Shown here: in pieces, positions 55,440-64,000 of the stretch | Layout: each line of letters opens with the position of its first letter | Numbering within the stretch: the stretch's first letter is position 1 | DNA from: Tetracentron sinense | Taxonomy: Eukaryota > Streptophyta > Magnoliopsida > Trochodendrales > Trochodendraceae | Reading direction: 5' to 3' | Assembly (NCBI GenBank): GCA_015143295.1 | Contig: CM026574.1 | Coordinates: 15,192,938 to 15,256,937, forward strand | DNA: 64,000 bases | Translations under genes and position numbers: made by a program | Notes under the pieces: model-generated | Database searches by the model: none | What the model saw: the letters and a program-made list of their open reading frames with translations, nothing else | What the model was told of the DNA's origin: nothing

Positions 55440-57460
55440 GATTTAAACCTCACTCCTGATCAGGATTGAACCCGATGAGGAATAGTGCTAAAAATGCTGA
55501 AAAGAGAGTCGCCACCTATTTAGATTGTTGGGAAAAATATGGTCCCTTAAAAGGTTGGATAAGACTTTGGTTTGAAAATAGAGTTCAAGGTAAGAATTCA
55601 TTTGAATTAGGAGAATGTGTTAGGCACCCCTAAACTCTCATTCGGAGATGGTTACCAACTCTCTAAGTCTGAATTAAAGTGGGGGAAACCATAAGAGAAG
55701 CTTACATTTCATATATATGCTGATAGATGTTATATGAACAGTAATGTACAAGTTGAAATGAGCAGGGAGAGGACAGGGGTTCTATCCTAGGTGAGTTGAA
55801 CCCGATCAGGGTTGCCTACGTATCCACTATTGGTGGAATCAAGCTGCACGTAGTTCCAGATGGGTAGTTGGTGGTTTGATTTGTTTTGTTTAAATTGTAG
55901 ATGTTTGATAGGCTGAGATTTGTCTTTGGATGTTAGGGTGTTTTTTGAATGGTTTGGCTCATGTTCAGGGGCGCTTGGGCCTTTTATGCTCTTGTCAGGG
56001 AGCATTTGAATAGTTTTAGTTCGTGTCAAAGAGCATTTGGGTTGAGTAAAGATTTGAACTAGAGGTTCAACTAGGTGGGTAGAGTTTGAACCAAGGTTTG
56101 AATCGAGGTTCGGACAGAGGTTCGACTAAAGTAAGTAGGGTTTGAACTAGGGTTCGAATCAAGGTTCGGACAGAGGTTCGGCTAAGGTAAGTGGGGTTTG
56201 AATCGAGATTCGGACAGAGATTCGGCTAAGGTAAGTGGGGTTTGAACCAAGGTTTGAACCGAGATTCGGACAGAGGTTCGACAGGTAAGTCTATGTTTGA
56301 AACGTAGTTCGGCAGGGGTTCGACATAGTAGGCTAAGTTTGAACCAAACTTCGGGCAGATGTTCGATAAGGCAAGGTAAGTATGAACCTAAGTTTGGGCA
56401 GAAGTTCAACTAGGGTACGCTAAGTTTGAACCAAAGTTCGGGCAGGATTCGACAAGGCAGGGTAAGTTTGAACTGAAGTTCGGGCAGAGGTTCGATAAGG
56501 CAGGGTAAGTATGAACCGAAGTTTGGGCAGATGTTCGACTAGGGTAGGCTAAGCAAGCAGTCTAAGTATTTAAAAACAATAAAGTAATTAAAACTAATAA
56601 AAGACTAAGCAAAAGTCAGAGTTTTGACGAGATTTTACCTTCCGGGAAACTCAAAAGGGTCTCTTTAACAAGTGCTCCCGAGAATGATTCTTCAAAATCA
56701 AATCCCCGGGATCGCCAAACGCTAAAGAAAAAAAGAGAACATGGGTTTTTCTAAAGAGAAGAGAGAGAGAAAAAGTTTGGGAGTGAATGAGAAATGAAGG
56801 AATGGGGTGGGGTATTTATAGGGGTAAAAAAATAGGGGGCGCTACTTAAAGTAGTGCCCCTATTTGGTTATTACTGAAACAGTAGGCGGCAACGAATAGT
56901 AGGGCGGCAAAACAAGGGCAAAATCGTATTTTACTGGGGCACTGTTTGAAGTTGCGCCCCTATTTATGATATTTTTAAATACGATGTCAACGGGGTTGAT
57001 CCGTCTTACGAGATGGGAAATTTTGTAAATATAAGGGCACTGTTTGAAGTAGCGCCGCTATTCAGAAGTTACAAAAATGTCACATGGCACTCTTCGATTT
57101 GCCGATAAGCCGTTTTTCCGTTTTTAGCCCGAAAATAGTCAAAATTGAACTGATAAAATCCATAAGGGGCATTTTGGTCATTTTGCACTCCAAGGGTATA
57201 TTGGTCACTTTCTACAATTTTAAGTCTAATTTAATCCCAAAATTCATCAAAAAAAAATTGTAAAATCATTTTGGACAAAACGACAACTTTTCAGAACTTT
57301 TCCAGGGGTATTTTAGTCATTTTTCACCTTAGAGACATTTTGGTCATTTTTCACCTCAGGGCCGTTTTTGAAAATCGAAGCACGTGGCAAGAGGGTTTTT
57401 AGAGGTGTGCAAAGAGACTATGGGATGTAAAATTGGGGTGTTTACAATACTCTTACAACT
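55440..57460 (-). mobile_element. Second LTR-type remnant, opposite orientation
   Basis: On the minus strand, GAGTTTAGGGGTGCCTAACA (about 55620-55645) and AGGTGGCGACTCTC (about 55505-55525) mirror the words at 54890-55010, so two related LTR fragments face each other. The segment runs into a tandem array at 56030-56560. A zone with repeated GGGGCGCTACTT / GTGCCCCTATTT words follows at about 56835-57060. No gag or pol was recognised. Confidence 0.4.
56030..56560. repeat. Imperfect tandem array, unit about 50-70 bp
   Basis: Eight or nine units of the form GTTTGAACCRAGGTTCGG, CAGAGGTTCGACTA, AGGTAAGT, varying in length. The units are collinear but diverged. The translations (VRISVQTLVQT-like) are just repeat read-through. 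Confidence 0.75.
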
Positions 57461-57764
57461 AGTTGGTAGATGATATATTAAGCGTGATCGAGAGAGAAGT
57501 CATCGACAGATATGGAAAGAGAAATGTGATCGAGAGGGAAGCCATCTAACTTTGAGTTTTAGTAAAAAAAATATTAACTTCAAGTTAGTTAAGTTTTTAA
57601 CTATGATTAAAAGAGGATAAAAGAGAAATGTGTCCGGATGTAGGCGCGCACGCATTCCACCCAGTGGAATGTAGGCACGCCAAATATCATGTCCCTTACA
57701 AAATTTAAAAGGACAAAAATGGCATTTAAAAAAAATATTTAAAGGAAAAAATGAACATAAACGG

Positions 57765-57900
57765 AATTTCGGGTGGATGAATAGTGTTTTGGAGATGAGT
57801 TCTCCATTTTCTCTCTCATCTCCATATATGAAGATTCATTGTAGCGATTTGGAGATAGGTCTCCATGTATGGAGATTTGGAGATGTGTTGGAGATGCTCT
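57765..57900. repeat. Hairpin-rich GGAGAT / ATCTCC segment
   Basis: Several mutually complementary words (GGAGATGAG, CTCATCTCC, GGAGATTTGGAGATG, ATCTCC) end with TTGGAGATGCTCTC, the GAGCATCTCCAA terminus of plant MITEs. It is probably one end of such an element. Confidence 0.45.
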
Positions 57901-58210
57901 CAGCCTCCTACACCCACCCTTTATAATCTATACCAAGTTCGTCTGAAGCTTCTCCAAGAATATGTATTGCTTGTGGGGAAGTGAGGCAATGACCCCAATC
58001 ACACCATTAACAATGCCAAATATGACTGTTGGTATTTGACCGACATCAGAATTTGGGTGGAAACGAAGAGGGGCTTCGGGGATAATCGTTTCCTTCACAC
58101 AGCGTATCGAAGGATGATAAAGATGTGGATTGGTCTTTAAGGGAATAGAACTTAGAAGAATATAGAGAATCGAGGAGTGGAAAGAGAGTTTTCTTTGGGG
58201 AGATTAAGAA

Positions 58211-58248
58211 TTGCGGGGGGGAAAGGGAAAGGGAAAGGGAAAGGGAGT
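58211..58248. repeat. (GGGAAA)n microsatellite
   Basis: A run of about five GGGAAA units after a G-run. Confidence 0.85.
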
Positions 58249-58779
58249 CGGCTCCTATTGAATAAGGGAGTTCACTAATTAACTAATTAATTAGAGGGGT
58301 TTTAAGTAAGGTCTAGTGGTATAGATTTTAATTAAGGTGAGTAGGGTTCATATCTTAATAATTTAAATAAAGAAAGAGAATGGGTACACATGACACACAT
58401 GGAGTAAAGCTATTGGTTGGAGGTTGTGCCATGTGACACCAATTTGAAGAGAATTGAGAGCAATGGAGTGTGCCACATGGATACCAACTGTTATATAGTA
58501 GTATTGATATATAAGTTCAGGCAAGTGCCCTTATCCCTTGCTAAGCCCCAGGGTTTAATAGGCTGAAGGTTAATGAAGCAGTGGCTCAAATTTTAGGGAA
58601 GTCGGTTGACCGGGTTGCAACCGATCGATCGTGCTCAATATTTATTTCACAGGTAGCAACTCCAGTAGCCAAGTTGGTCGACCGATTTTCGCGAAATAGA
58701 CTAGTTTAGTCGAAATTTGGCAAGTTGCACAAATTTGGGTATTTCTAATTGTCACAGTCTCTGATTTAGGCTTATATAT

Positions 58780-59100
58780 TCAAGGTGGAGATAATAGAAT
58801 GTGATTAAATACTCTAGGGCTTAGAGAAAGGTTTTAGGGAAGGAGATAGGGATTCTTAAGAGGGGTGTACAAGGGTCTCTGCACTTGAGTTTGAGTTTAA
58901 TATGAGAGGAGAGAGTGTTTCTTATATTGGTTTCTCAATGTTTCTTTGAAGGGAAGAAGTGATCGGATCTTGACCTGTGGACGTAGGTAAGTTATTTGCC
59001 GAACTACGTAAATTCTATTTTATTGCTTTATTGTTTTCTTCTTTGTGTGTGTGTGCTTGTTTACTGTTCCGTCGTACGGTTCTATTGTTCCCAACAGGAC
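58780..59100 (+). mobile_element. Ty1/copia-type LTR fragment (3' part)
   Basis: Contains TGTGGACGTAGGTAAGTTAT, TTGCCGAACTACGTAAATTC and a T-rich stretch with (GT)n, ending ACGGTTCTATTGTTCCCAACA. This arrangement is familiar from plant copia LTRs. A matching 5' end and TSD were not established, so it is a fragment or diverged solo LTR. Confidence 0.5.
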
Positions 59101-60214
59101 AGTGAGGACACATATTACTATCTCACAATGAGAGTGGAAGTGTCCCCATGGGTCTAGTAATTCTCAACATTGCTTCCAAGACAAAAATTCTATTAAGTAC
59201 AAAATTCAGCTTATTCTTTGACTGGTAGCAACACACAGTGAGATTGCCGTTAAAACAGAAAGAGTAATGTGTACCGTTTCGTATGCTATCTAGTTTATTG
59301 TCATGTCCTTTTTAACATTTTTTAATAATGATTAAGCTAAACTAAATTAGGATTAATTTTTTATTTATTATTTTTAAAAAAACTAAAGTTGGTTGGATGA
59401 ACCCTTGGAGTAAGTGAATCTTACCCACAGTTGGGTTTTTAAAAATGGGTGTGGTCCAATGAGGACCGCGTGGTACACTATCTAGTTTATTGCGCCATAA
59501 GCTAAACATTTTCCAAACAAAAACAATTTTTATAAGAGAAAATCTAGCCCTACTCTCAGGCCTTTCCTACTCTCAGCCTCCACCAACCACTTGTTTAAAA
59601 GTAGCCATTTAAAGCTCAAACATAAGAGAGAGAGTGTACTTTAACCAGAACAATGGAAGTTGGTATAGGCTAAGAGTGAGGTGCCATTTGGAATGTCTAA
59701 ACTTCGGGTCTACTTGTCTATACGTCTATTACGGGTAGCCGTTTTCATGTTTTAGACCATTTGATAATGTGCCTACTTGATATTAAAAAAAGACAAAAAA
59801 ACATGAAATGTCTAAAATAGAAATTCAAGTTTTTGGTAAGTTTTGGGGAATAAGTGTACGTCTATTCCGGAATCCGGATAGACGACAAAACTGAAATTTA
59901 TGTCTTAGTAGTAATAGTTTAATTACTATTATTATTATGGTAAATTACATTGACCTTTCCCGAGGTTTGGTGAAATTTTAGAAATTTCCCCTCTAGTTTC
60001 TGAAAATACACTACCCTCCCCTCAACTTTAGTTGTCTGTAACACATACCCTCTTCTGTTAGTTTGCCGTTACTTACATGGATGGATTTTGATGATGTCAT
60101 CATTTAAACATTTTAAAATGTCTAAAGTACCATTCTTGAAGACAGTCAATTAATATACTTAAATAAATGATAATTGAGTTTGGTAAGTATATACTTAAGG
60201 TTAATATATATTTC

Positions 60215-60730
60215 CAAAACTAAGGTTAATGGCATCAACGTAAAGTAAATATTTTTTTTCTAAAAAATTGAGGTTAGATAGATGAACTAAGGGGTGAGTG
60301 AATCTGAACCATAGTTAGTGGGTATGAAAAGGGACACATGACAGCTTACAAAGACCATTTTAATGTGGTTAAGCATAACTAACCTAAGGTTAATATATAT
60401 ATATATTTTCCTAAAACCAAGGTTAGATGGATGAATCTTAGGGGTGAGTAAATCTTAATCACAATTAGTAGGTGATATTAGAGACATGTGGCGGCTTGTA
60501 GAGCCCCCTTTAAATTGTGGTTAAGCATAAACAACCTAAGATTTTTTTTAAAAAAAAAGCAAGGTTAGTTGGAGTGGAGTGATAGCATGCATTGCACATT
60601 ATGTTGGGTGGTACACGCACACCTCCCAAGCTCACCACATGCCCTCTTTGACATCCACTAACCATGGTTAAGATTCACTCATCCATAAGGTTAAATAATC
60701 TAACCTTAGTTTTTATTAAAAAAATATTTT
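60215..60730. repeat. Tandem cluster of the dispersed fold-back family
   Basis: At least three units of about 130-170 bp: CTAAGGTTAATATATAT, CAAGGTTAGATGGATGAAT, TTAGGGGTGAGTAAATCTTA, ACATGTGGCGGCTTG and so on, with a final unit in opposite sense (CCACTAACCATGGTTAAGAT, about 60653-60680). Another half-unit lies at 60993-61065. Confidence 0.65.
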
Positions 60731-60754
60731 TAAAAAATTAACCTTGCTTAATCT

Positions 60755-60970
60755 TCTGAAGTTCTTAATGAAGACGGCATTGATGAGAACTTGATTGATG
60801 TTATTCCTGCTCTTGTTAATGAAGCTGATAACAACTTTCCTTCCTTGGAAGAACTTAAGGAAAGCGTCTTTGAGATGTCTGGTGCCCCTGGTCTTGATGG
60901 CTTCTCTGGTAGCTTTTACCAGGCCTGCTGGGACATTATTAAGGACAATCTTCTTGAAGCTACTGAGTGA
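60755..60970 (+). pseudogene. LINE reverse-transcriptase fragment
   Basis: An uninterrupted reading of about 71 codons: SEVLNEDGIDENLIDVIPA, then NNFPSLEELKESVFEMSG, APGLDGFSGSFYQACWDIIK, then DNLLEATE and a stop. The GAPG.DGFSG.FYQ.CWD pattern is the RT fingerprint of plant L1 elements. The open frame is cleaner than in other LINE debris here, but it is only a fragment between MITE units. It differs from the LINE at 17551-25640 ([23 protein letters not shown]), so it comes from another family. Confidence 0.8.
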
Positions 60971-61402
60971 ATCTTGTAGTTAATTTTTTCTAAAACTAAG
61001 GTTAGATTATTTTACCTTAGGGATAAGTGAATCTTGACCACAATTAATGAATGTCAAAGAGGACATGTGTCAAGCTTGGGAGACGAATTGAGCCAAGCCA
61101 TTGAGCTAGCTTGGCTTAAGTGCACCACTAGCGGTGTTTTCTCAAGTAATGTGGGTAAAATTATAAAAAAGTAATGTTGTTAACTTGCCAAGGCTGATAG
61201 GGGATGATAGTGTTATTTAAAAATTTAGAGGAGATGTGTGTGAAATTTCACAAAACTTCAGGGGAGGTAAGTGTAATTTACCCTTATTATTATCACTATT
61301 CACATTATTATAATAATAATTATTATTTTTATTACAATTATTATAATGAGTAAGTATTATTATTATTTTTACTATTCTTCTTCTTATTAACACACAAAGC
61401 CA

Positions 61403-61598
61403 CACACCATGGGCTTGCCCCAGTGGTAGTGTATCTCCCTTTGGGGAGTTGCGACTCGTGTTCGAGTCTTTGGTGTGGCTGTTGACGCCCACCATGAACA
61501 CGAGTCTTTGGTGTGGTTGTTGACGCCCACCATGAGTGCCGACCTCCTAACCCCTAACCTAGGTAGATAAGTGATTAGGACCTTAAAAAAAACACACA
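61403..61598 (+). mobile_element. tRNA-derived SINE with 12-bp TSD
   Basis: Starts with a tRNA-like head: an A-box-like TGCCCCAGTGGTAG and a B-box-like GTGTTCGAGTCTT about 35 bp further on, which would serve as an internal RNA polymerase III promoter. A 37-bp segment (ACGAGTCTTTGGTGTGG..., about 61455-61533) is duplicated inside. It ends in an A-run and is flanked by exact CACACAAAGCCA (61391-61402 and 61599-61610). Confidence 0.82.
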
Positions 61599-61599
61599 C

Positions 61600-62266
61600 A
61601 CACAAAGCCAGACTTAAGGTTGCCCCTAAGGTGCCATAAGGGTATTAAGGAGGGTTGATGGCCCCTTATACACTCCTGCGAATCCACTTCAGGAATCGGG
61701 GCTTATATTGTGATTTCCTAATGCCCCGAGGCTTTTTTTGTTTTGTTTTAAAATGTACTAGCAAAACCTCCGTGTAATGCACGAGCACAAAGTAGAATGA
61801 GATAAACATGCATGTCTATATATTTTAAGATATGTGTGTTTGTATGCGTGTACAAGATAAGGAAGAAAAATCATCACAACTAATGAGATATGAAACGAAA
61901 AATACATTAACTGGAGAATCATGAACTCTATATGTATCAAATGTAATCTTCAAACCAATTGCGAAAATATAAAAAAATTAGAAAGAATTTGTAATTAAAA
62001 TCTAAAATCTGAAACTTTAGTTGGTATAAAAACCTTAAAACCAAAACATCAAACACCCCCAAAATCATTTGATTAAAAGTAAATAAACTTTGTAAGAGAA
62101 TAATACAAATTTAAGAAAGTAGTCTGCAGAGAAAAAATGAATGAAAAATCTGATTTTTTTAAAATCAAAATTGGTAAAGTATAATTTTAAAATTGTAAGG
62201 TTTTTCATCTTCTATGAAATTCAGTTAGTATAAACCATAAAACAAAAATATCAAGAGACTAAATCC
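61600..62266. other. AT-rich intergenic DNA
   Basis: No gene recognised. A GTTGCCCCTAAGGTGCC to GGGGCTTATATTG stretch near 61620-61740 has mirrored AGGGGC-type words that may be a MITE end. Confidence 0.4.
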
Positions 62267-62440
62267 TCTACAGTGATAACCGGATTTGGAAAATCCGGTA
62301 ATCACCCCCTAAAGTCGCCACATGTCTCTGTTGAAACCCCTTAACTATGGTTAAGATCCACCCACCCTTAGGGTTTATCCACCCATCCTTGGTTTTTAGA
62401 AAAAATATTAATTCTTTTTTTAATATTAAAAAAAAGGTAT
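62267..62440 (+). repeat. Dispersed fold-back family copy with CCGGATT hairpin head
   Basis: The head is ACCGGATTTGGAAAATCCGGT, a near-perfect hairpin. It is followed by CACATGTCTCTGTTGAAACC, CTTAACTATGGTTAAGATCC, ACCCACCCTTAGGGTTTATC and CCTTGGTTTTTAGAAAAA. Confidence 0.65.
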
Positions 62441-62759
62441 AAAGTGGGTTGTAAAGAGAAGGTATTTATGAGTCCAACTTAAGTGGAGTTGGGACTTGGG
62501 GAGAGAGAGGAGGTCTTTGTTGAGTAGAAGAATCTGTTGGGGGTATGGGAGAGAGTTAATAATGGAGACAGAAAATGGAAAGTGAAGAGAGTGTATTTAA
62601 GGGTTTTTCCCAAATTGCCCCTTTAGAATGGGGTTCTTCCCCAAATAACCAAGTTTTAAAAACTCTCCTCTAAATGCCCCCATACACATGTGCATCTATT
62701 CGCACATGCGAACTATTCTCATTTTATCCAAATCATTTGAAGAAAAGACTTTGGGTATC

Positions 62760-64000
62760 CCTACCTCATTTCCGACGAGTTCTTCATTCCCACTCTATTT
62801 CCGACGAGAGAACTTCGTTCCCACCCCATTTCCAGCGAGAGATCTTTGTTCCAAGAGCGTTCTTTCCATGTTCTTTTCGTGAAAAAATGTCATTAACCGA
62901 AGAACAACCCTCATTTTTGGGTTTTTTGTGTTTTAAAAAAATGAATTCAAAAAAATCATTGCATGTATGATTAATTCATGGAAAAATGTTTATTATCATT
63001 GTATTTATGGTTCAAAACCTTAAATTTCATGTTATATATGTGTTTACATGTGTTTTTTTTTCCATTTTCTATAACTTACAGTCATGTTTCTAAGCTTGAA
63101 GACGACGGTCGATACAATTTGCGCGGGGTCGATGCATAAAATGCACGAGATAGATGCATTGTATCAACCTAAGCATTTTGTACGCGGTCGATGCATTTTG
63201 CATGAGGTCGACGCATAAAATGCACGAGGTCGATGCATTGCATCAACCTAGTGCCTTTTGCACGGGGTCAATGCATAAAATGCACGAGGTCGATGCATAA
63301 AATGCATGAAGTCGATGCATTGCATCAACTTATTCCATTTTGTATGCGGTCGATGCATTTTGCAAGGGGTCGATGCATAAAATGCACGAGGTCGATGCAT
63401 TGCATCAACCTAGTTGAGTACCCCTATCTCATTTCCGATGAGTTCTTCGTTCCCACCATATTTCCAACGAGAGAACTTCGTTCCCACCCCATTTCCGGCG
63501 AGAGATCTTTGTTCAAAAAGCGTTCTTTCTATGTTCTTTACGTGAAAAAACGTCATTAACCGAAAAACAACCCTCATTTTCGGGTTTCTTGTGTTTTAAA
63601 AAAAATGAATTCAAAAAAATTACATGTATGATTAATTAATGGAAAAATGTTTATAATCATTATATTTATGGTTCAAAACCTTAAATTTCATGTTATATAT
63701 GCGTTTACATGTGTTTTTTTCCATTTTCTATGACTTACAGTCATGTTTCCAAGCTTGAAGACGACGGTCGATGCATTTTGTACGGGGTCGATGCATAAAA
63801 TGCACAAAGTCGATGCGTTGTATCAACTTAGTGCATTTTGTATGCGGTCGATGGATTTTGCATGAGGTCAATGCATAAAATGCACGAGGTTGATGCATAA
63901 AATGTACCAAGTCGATGCATTGTATCAATCTAGTACATTTTGTACGCGGTCGATGCATTTTGCACGCGGTCGATGCATTGCATCAATCTAGTCCATTTTG
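62760..64000. repeat. Higher-order tandem repeat, unit about 660 bp, with GTCGATGCAT sub-repeats
   Basis: Two large units (about 62760-63425 and 63426-64000, running off the window) share ATTTCCGACGAG, CGAGAGAACTTCGTTCCCAC, AAAACCTTAAATTTCATG and GTTTCNAAGCTTGAAGACG at an offset of about 660 bp. Each ends in an array of 20-30 bp sub-repeats built from GTCGATGCAT, AAAATGCACGAG and TTGCATCAACCTAG (63105-63415 and 63765-64000). The long + and - frames across it (for example 63233..63559) are repeat read-through. Confidence 0.82.

Larger units (their letters stand above)
59938..61283. mobile_element. Second GGTAAATTACACT MITE, filled with later insertions
   Basis: Left TGGTAAATTACATTG and inverted right GGGTAAATTACACTTAC, flanked by TTATTATTA on both sides (59929-59937 and 61284-61292; the repeat-like target makes the exact edge ambiguous). 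The left and right halves match 10450..11699. Between them lie copies of the fold-back family and a LINE fragment. Confidence 0.7.

Noticed and set aside
52320-57900. One 5.6-kb element spanning from GAGCATCCACAATG to TTGGAGATGCTCTC
   Set aside because: The ends are similar because this terminus is common in plants, but the flanking bases do not form a TSD. The interior contains unrelated LTR remnants.
58489-59097. Complete solo copia LTR from TGTTATATAG to CCCAACA
   Set aside because: The 3' part looks LTR-like, but the bases flanking the proposed ends (CCAAC, GGACA) do not match as a 5-bp TSD.
63233-63958. Cys/His/Met-rich repetitive reading frames that resemble a small metal-binding protein
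   Set aside because: They are translations of GTCGATGCAT-type tandem repeats. Frames are open on both strands because the repeat lacks stops.
62760-64000. CRISPR-like array
   Set aside because: The sub-repeats are adjacent and variable, with no unique spacers of constant length, and the context is plant nuclear DNA.

Overview
The window is plant nuclear DNA: AT-rich, with GT-AG introns, poly-purine and microsatellite tracts, and dense transposon debris. It looks like a dicot-type or early-diverging angiosperm with a repeat-inflated genome. The coding bias is not grass-like. I cannot name the species. The window contains parts of three protein-coding genes. An AP2/ERF transcription factor lies on the + strand (exons <1..127 and 893..1611; its 5' end is outside the window). 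A complete RPN5 gene, a 26S proteasome lid subunit, lies on the - strand (11 coding exons, 34081 down to 7953, 442 aa). A DHHC-type protein S-acyltransferase lies on the - strand (5 coding exons, 49052 down to 42700, 343 aa). The two - strand genes follow one another. RPN5 and ERF converge.

The notable architecture is intron gigantism. RPN5 has 1,329 coding bases spread over about 26.1 kb. Two of its introns (8172..16654, 8.5 kb; 17385..32435, 15.1 kb) hold almost all the extra DNA, and the S-acyltransferase has a 4.2-kb first intron. These introns are full of nested elements whose boundaries can be read from target-site duplications (TSDs). They include hAT-like MITEs with 8-bp TSDs and a decayed LINE at about 17551..25640 that was split by at least five later insertions. 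A 5'-truncated LINE at 30613..31259 has an exact 15-bp TSD. In the S-acyltransferase intron, a TRIM-type LTR element (46155..47822) carries an 884-bp hAT-like insertion.

The 8.6 kb between RPN5 and the S-acyltransferase holds a decayed kinase pseudogene (about 36980..37970), a chain of three small PIF/Harbinger-like MITEs (38505..39369) and a 1.2-kb block of direct and inverted repeats that looks organellar. Upstream of the S-acyltransferase (49.1-64 kb) I see no intact gene. That stretch holds LTR-retrotransposon remnants, tandem repeats, a SINE, LINE fragments, many copies of one fold-back repeat family, and a higher-order tandem array running off the right edge.

No prokaryotic-type system, CRISPR array, rRNA or tRNA gene is present. 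The most unusual signals are three different elements stacked serially at one 8-bp target (20.3-23.5 kb), a 2-kb fold-back inside a transcribed intron, a dispersed fold-back family whose copies share a core but begin with different hairpins, and a shortened S-acyltransferase with an altered TTxE motif.
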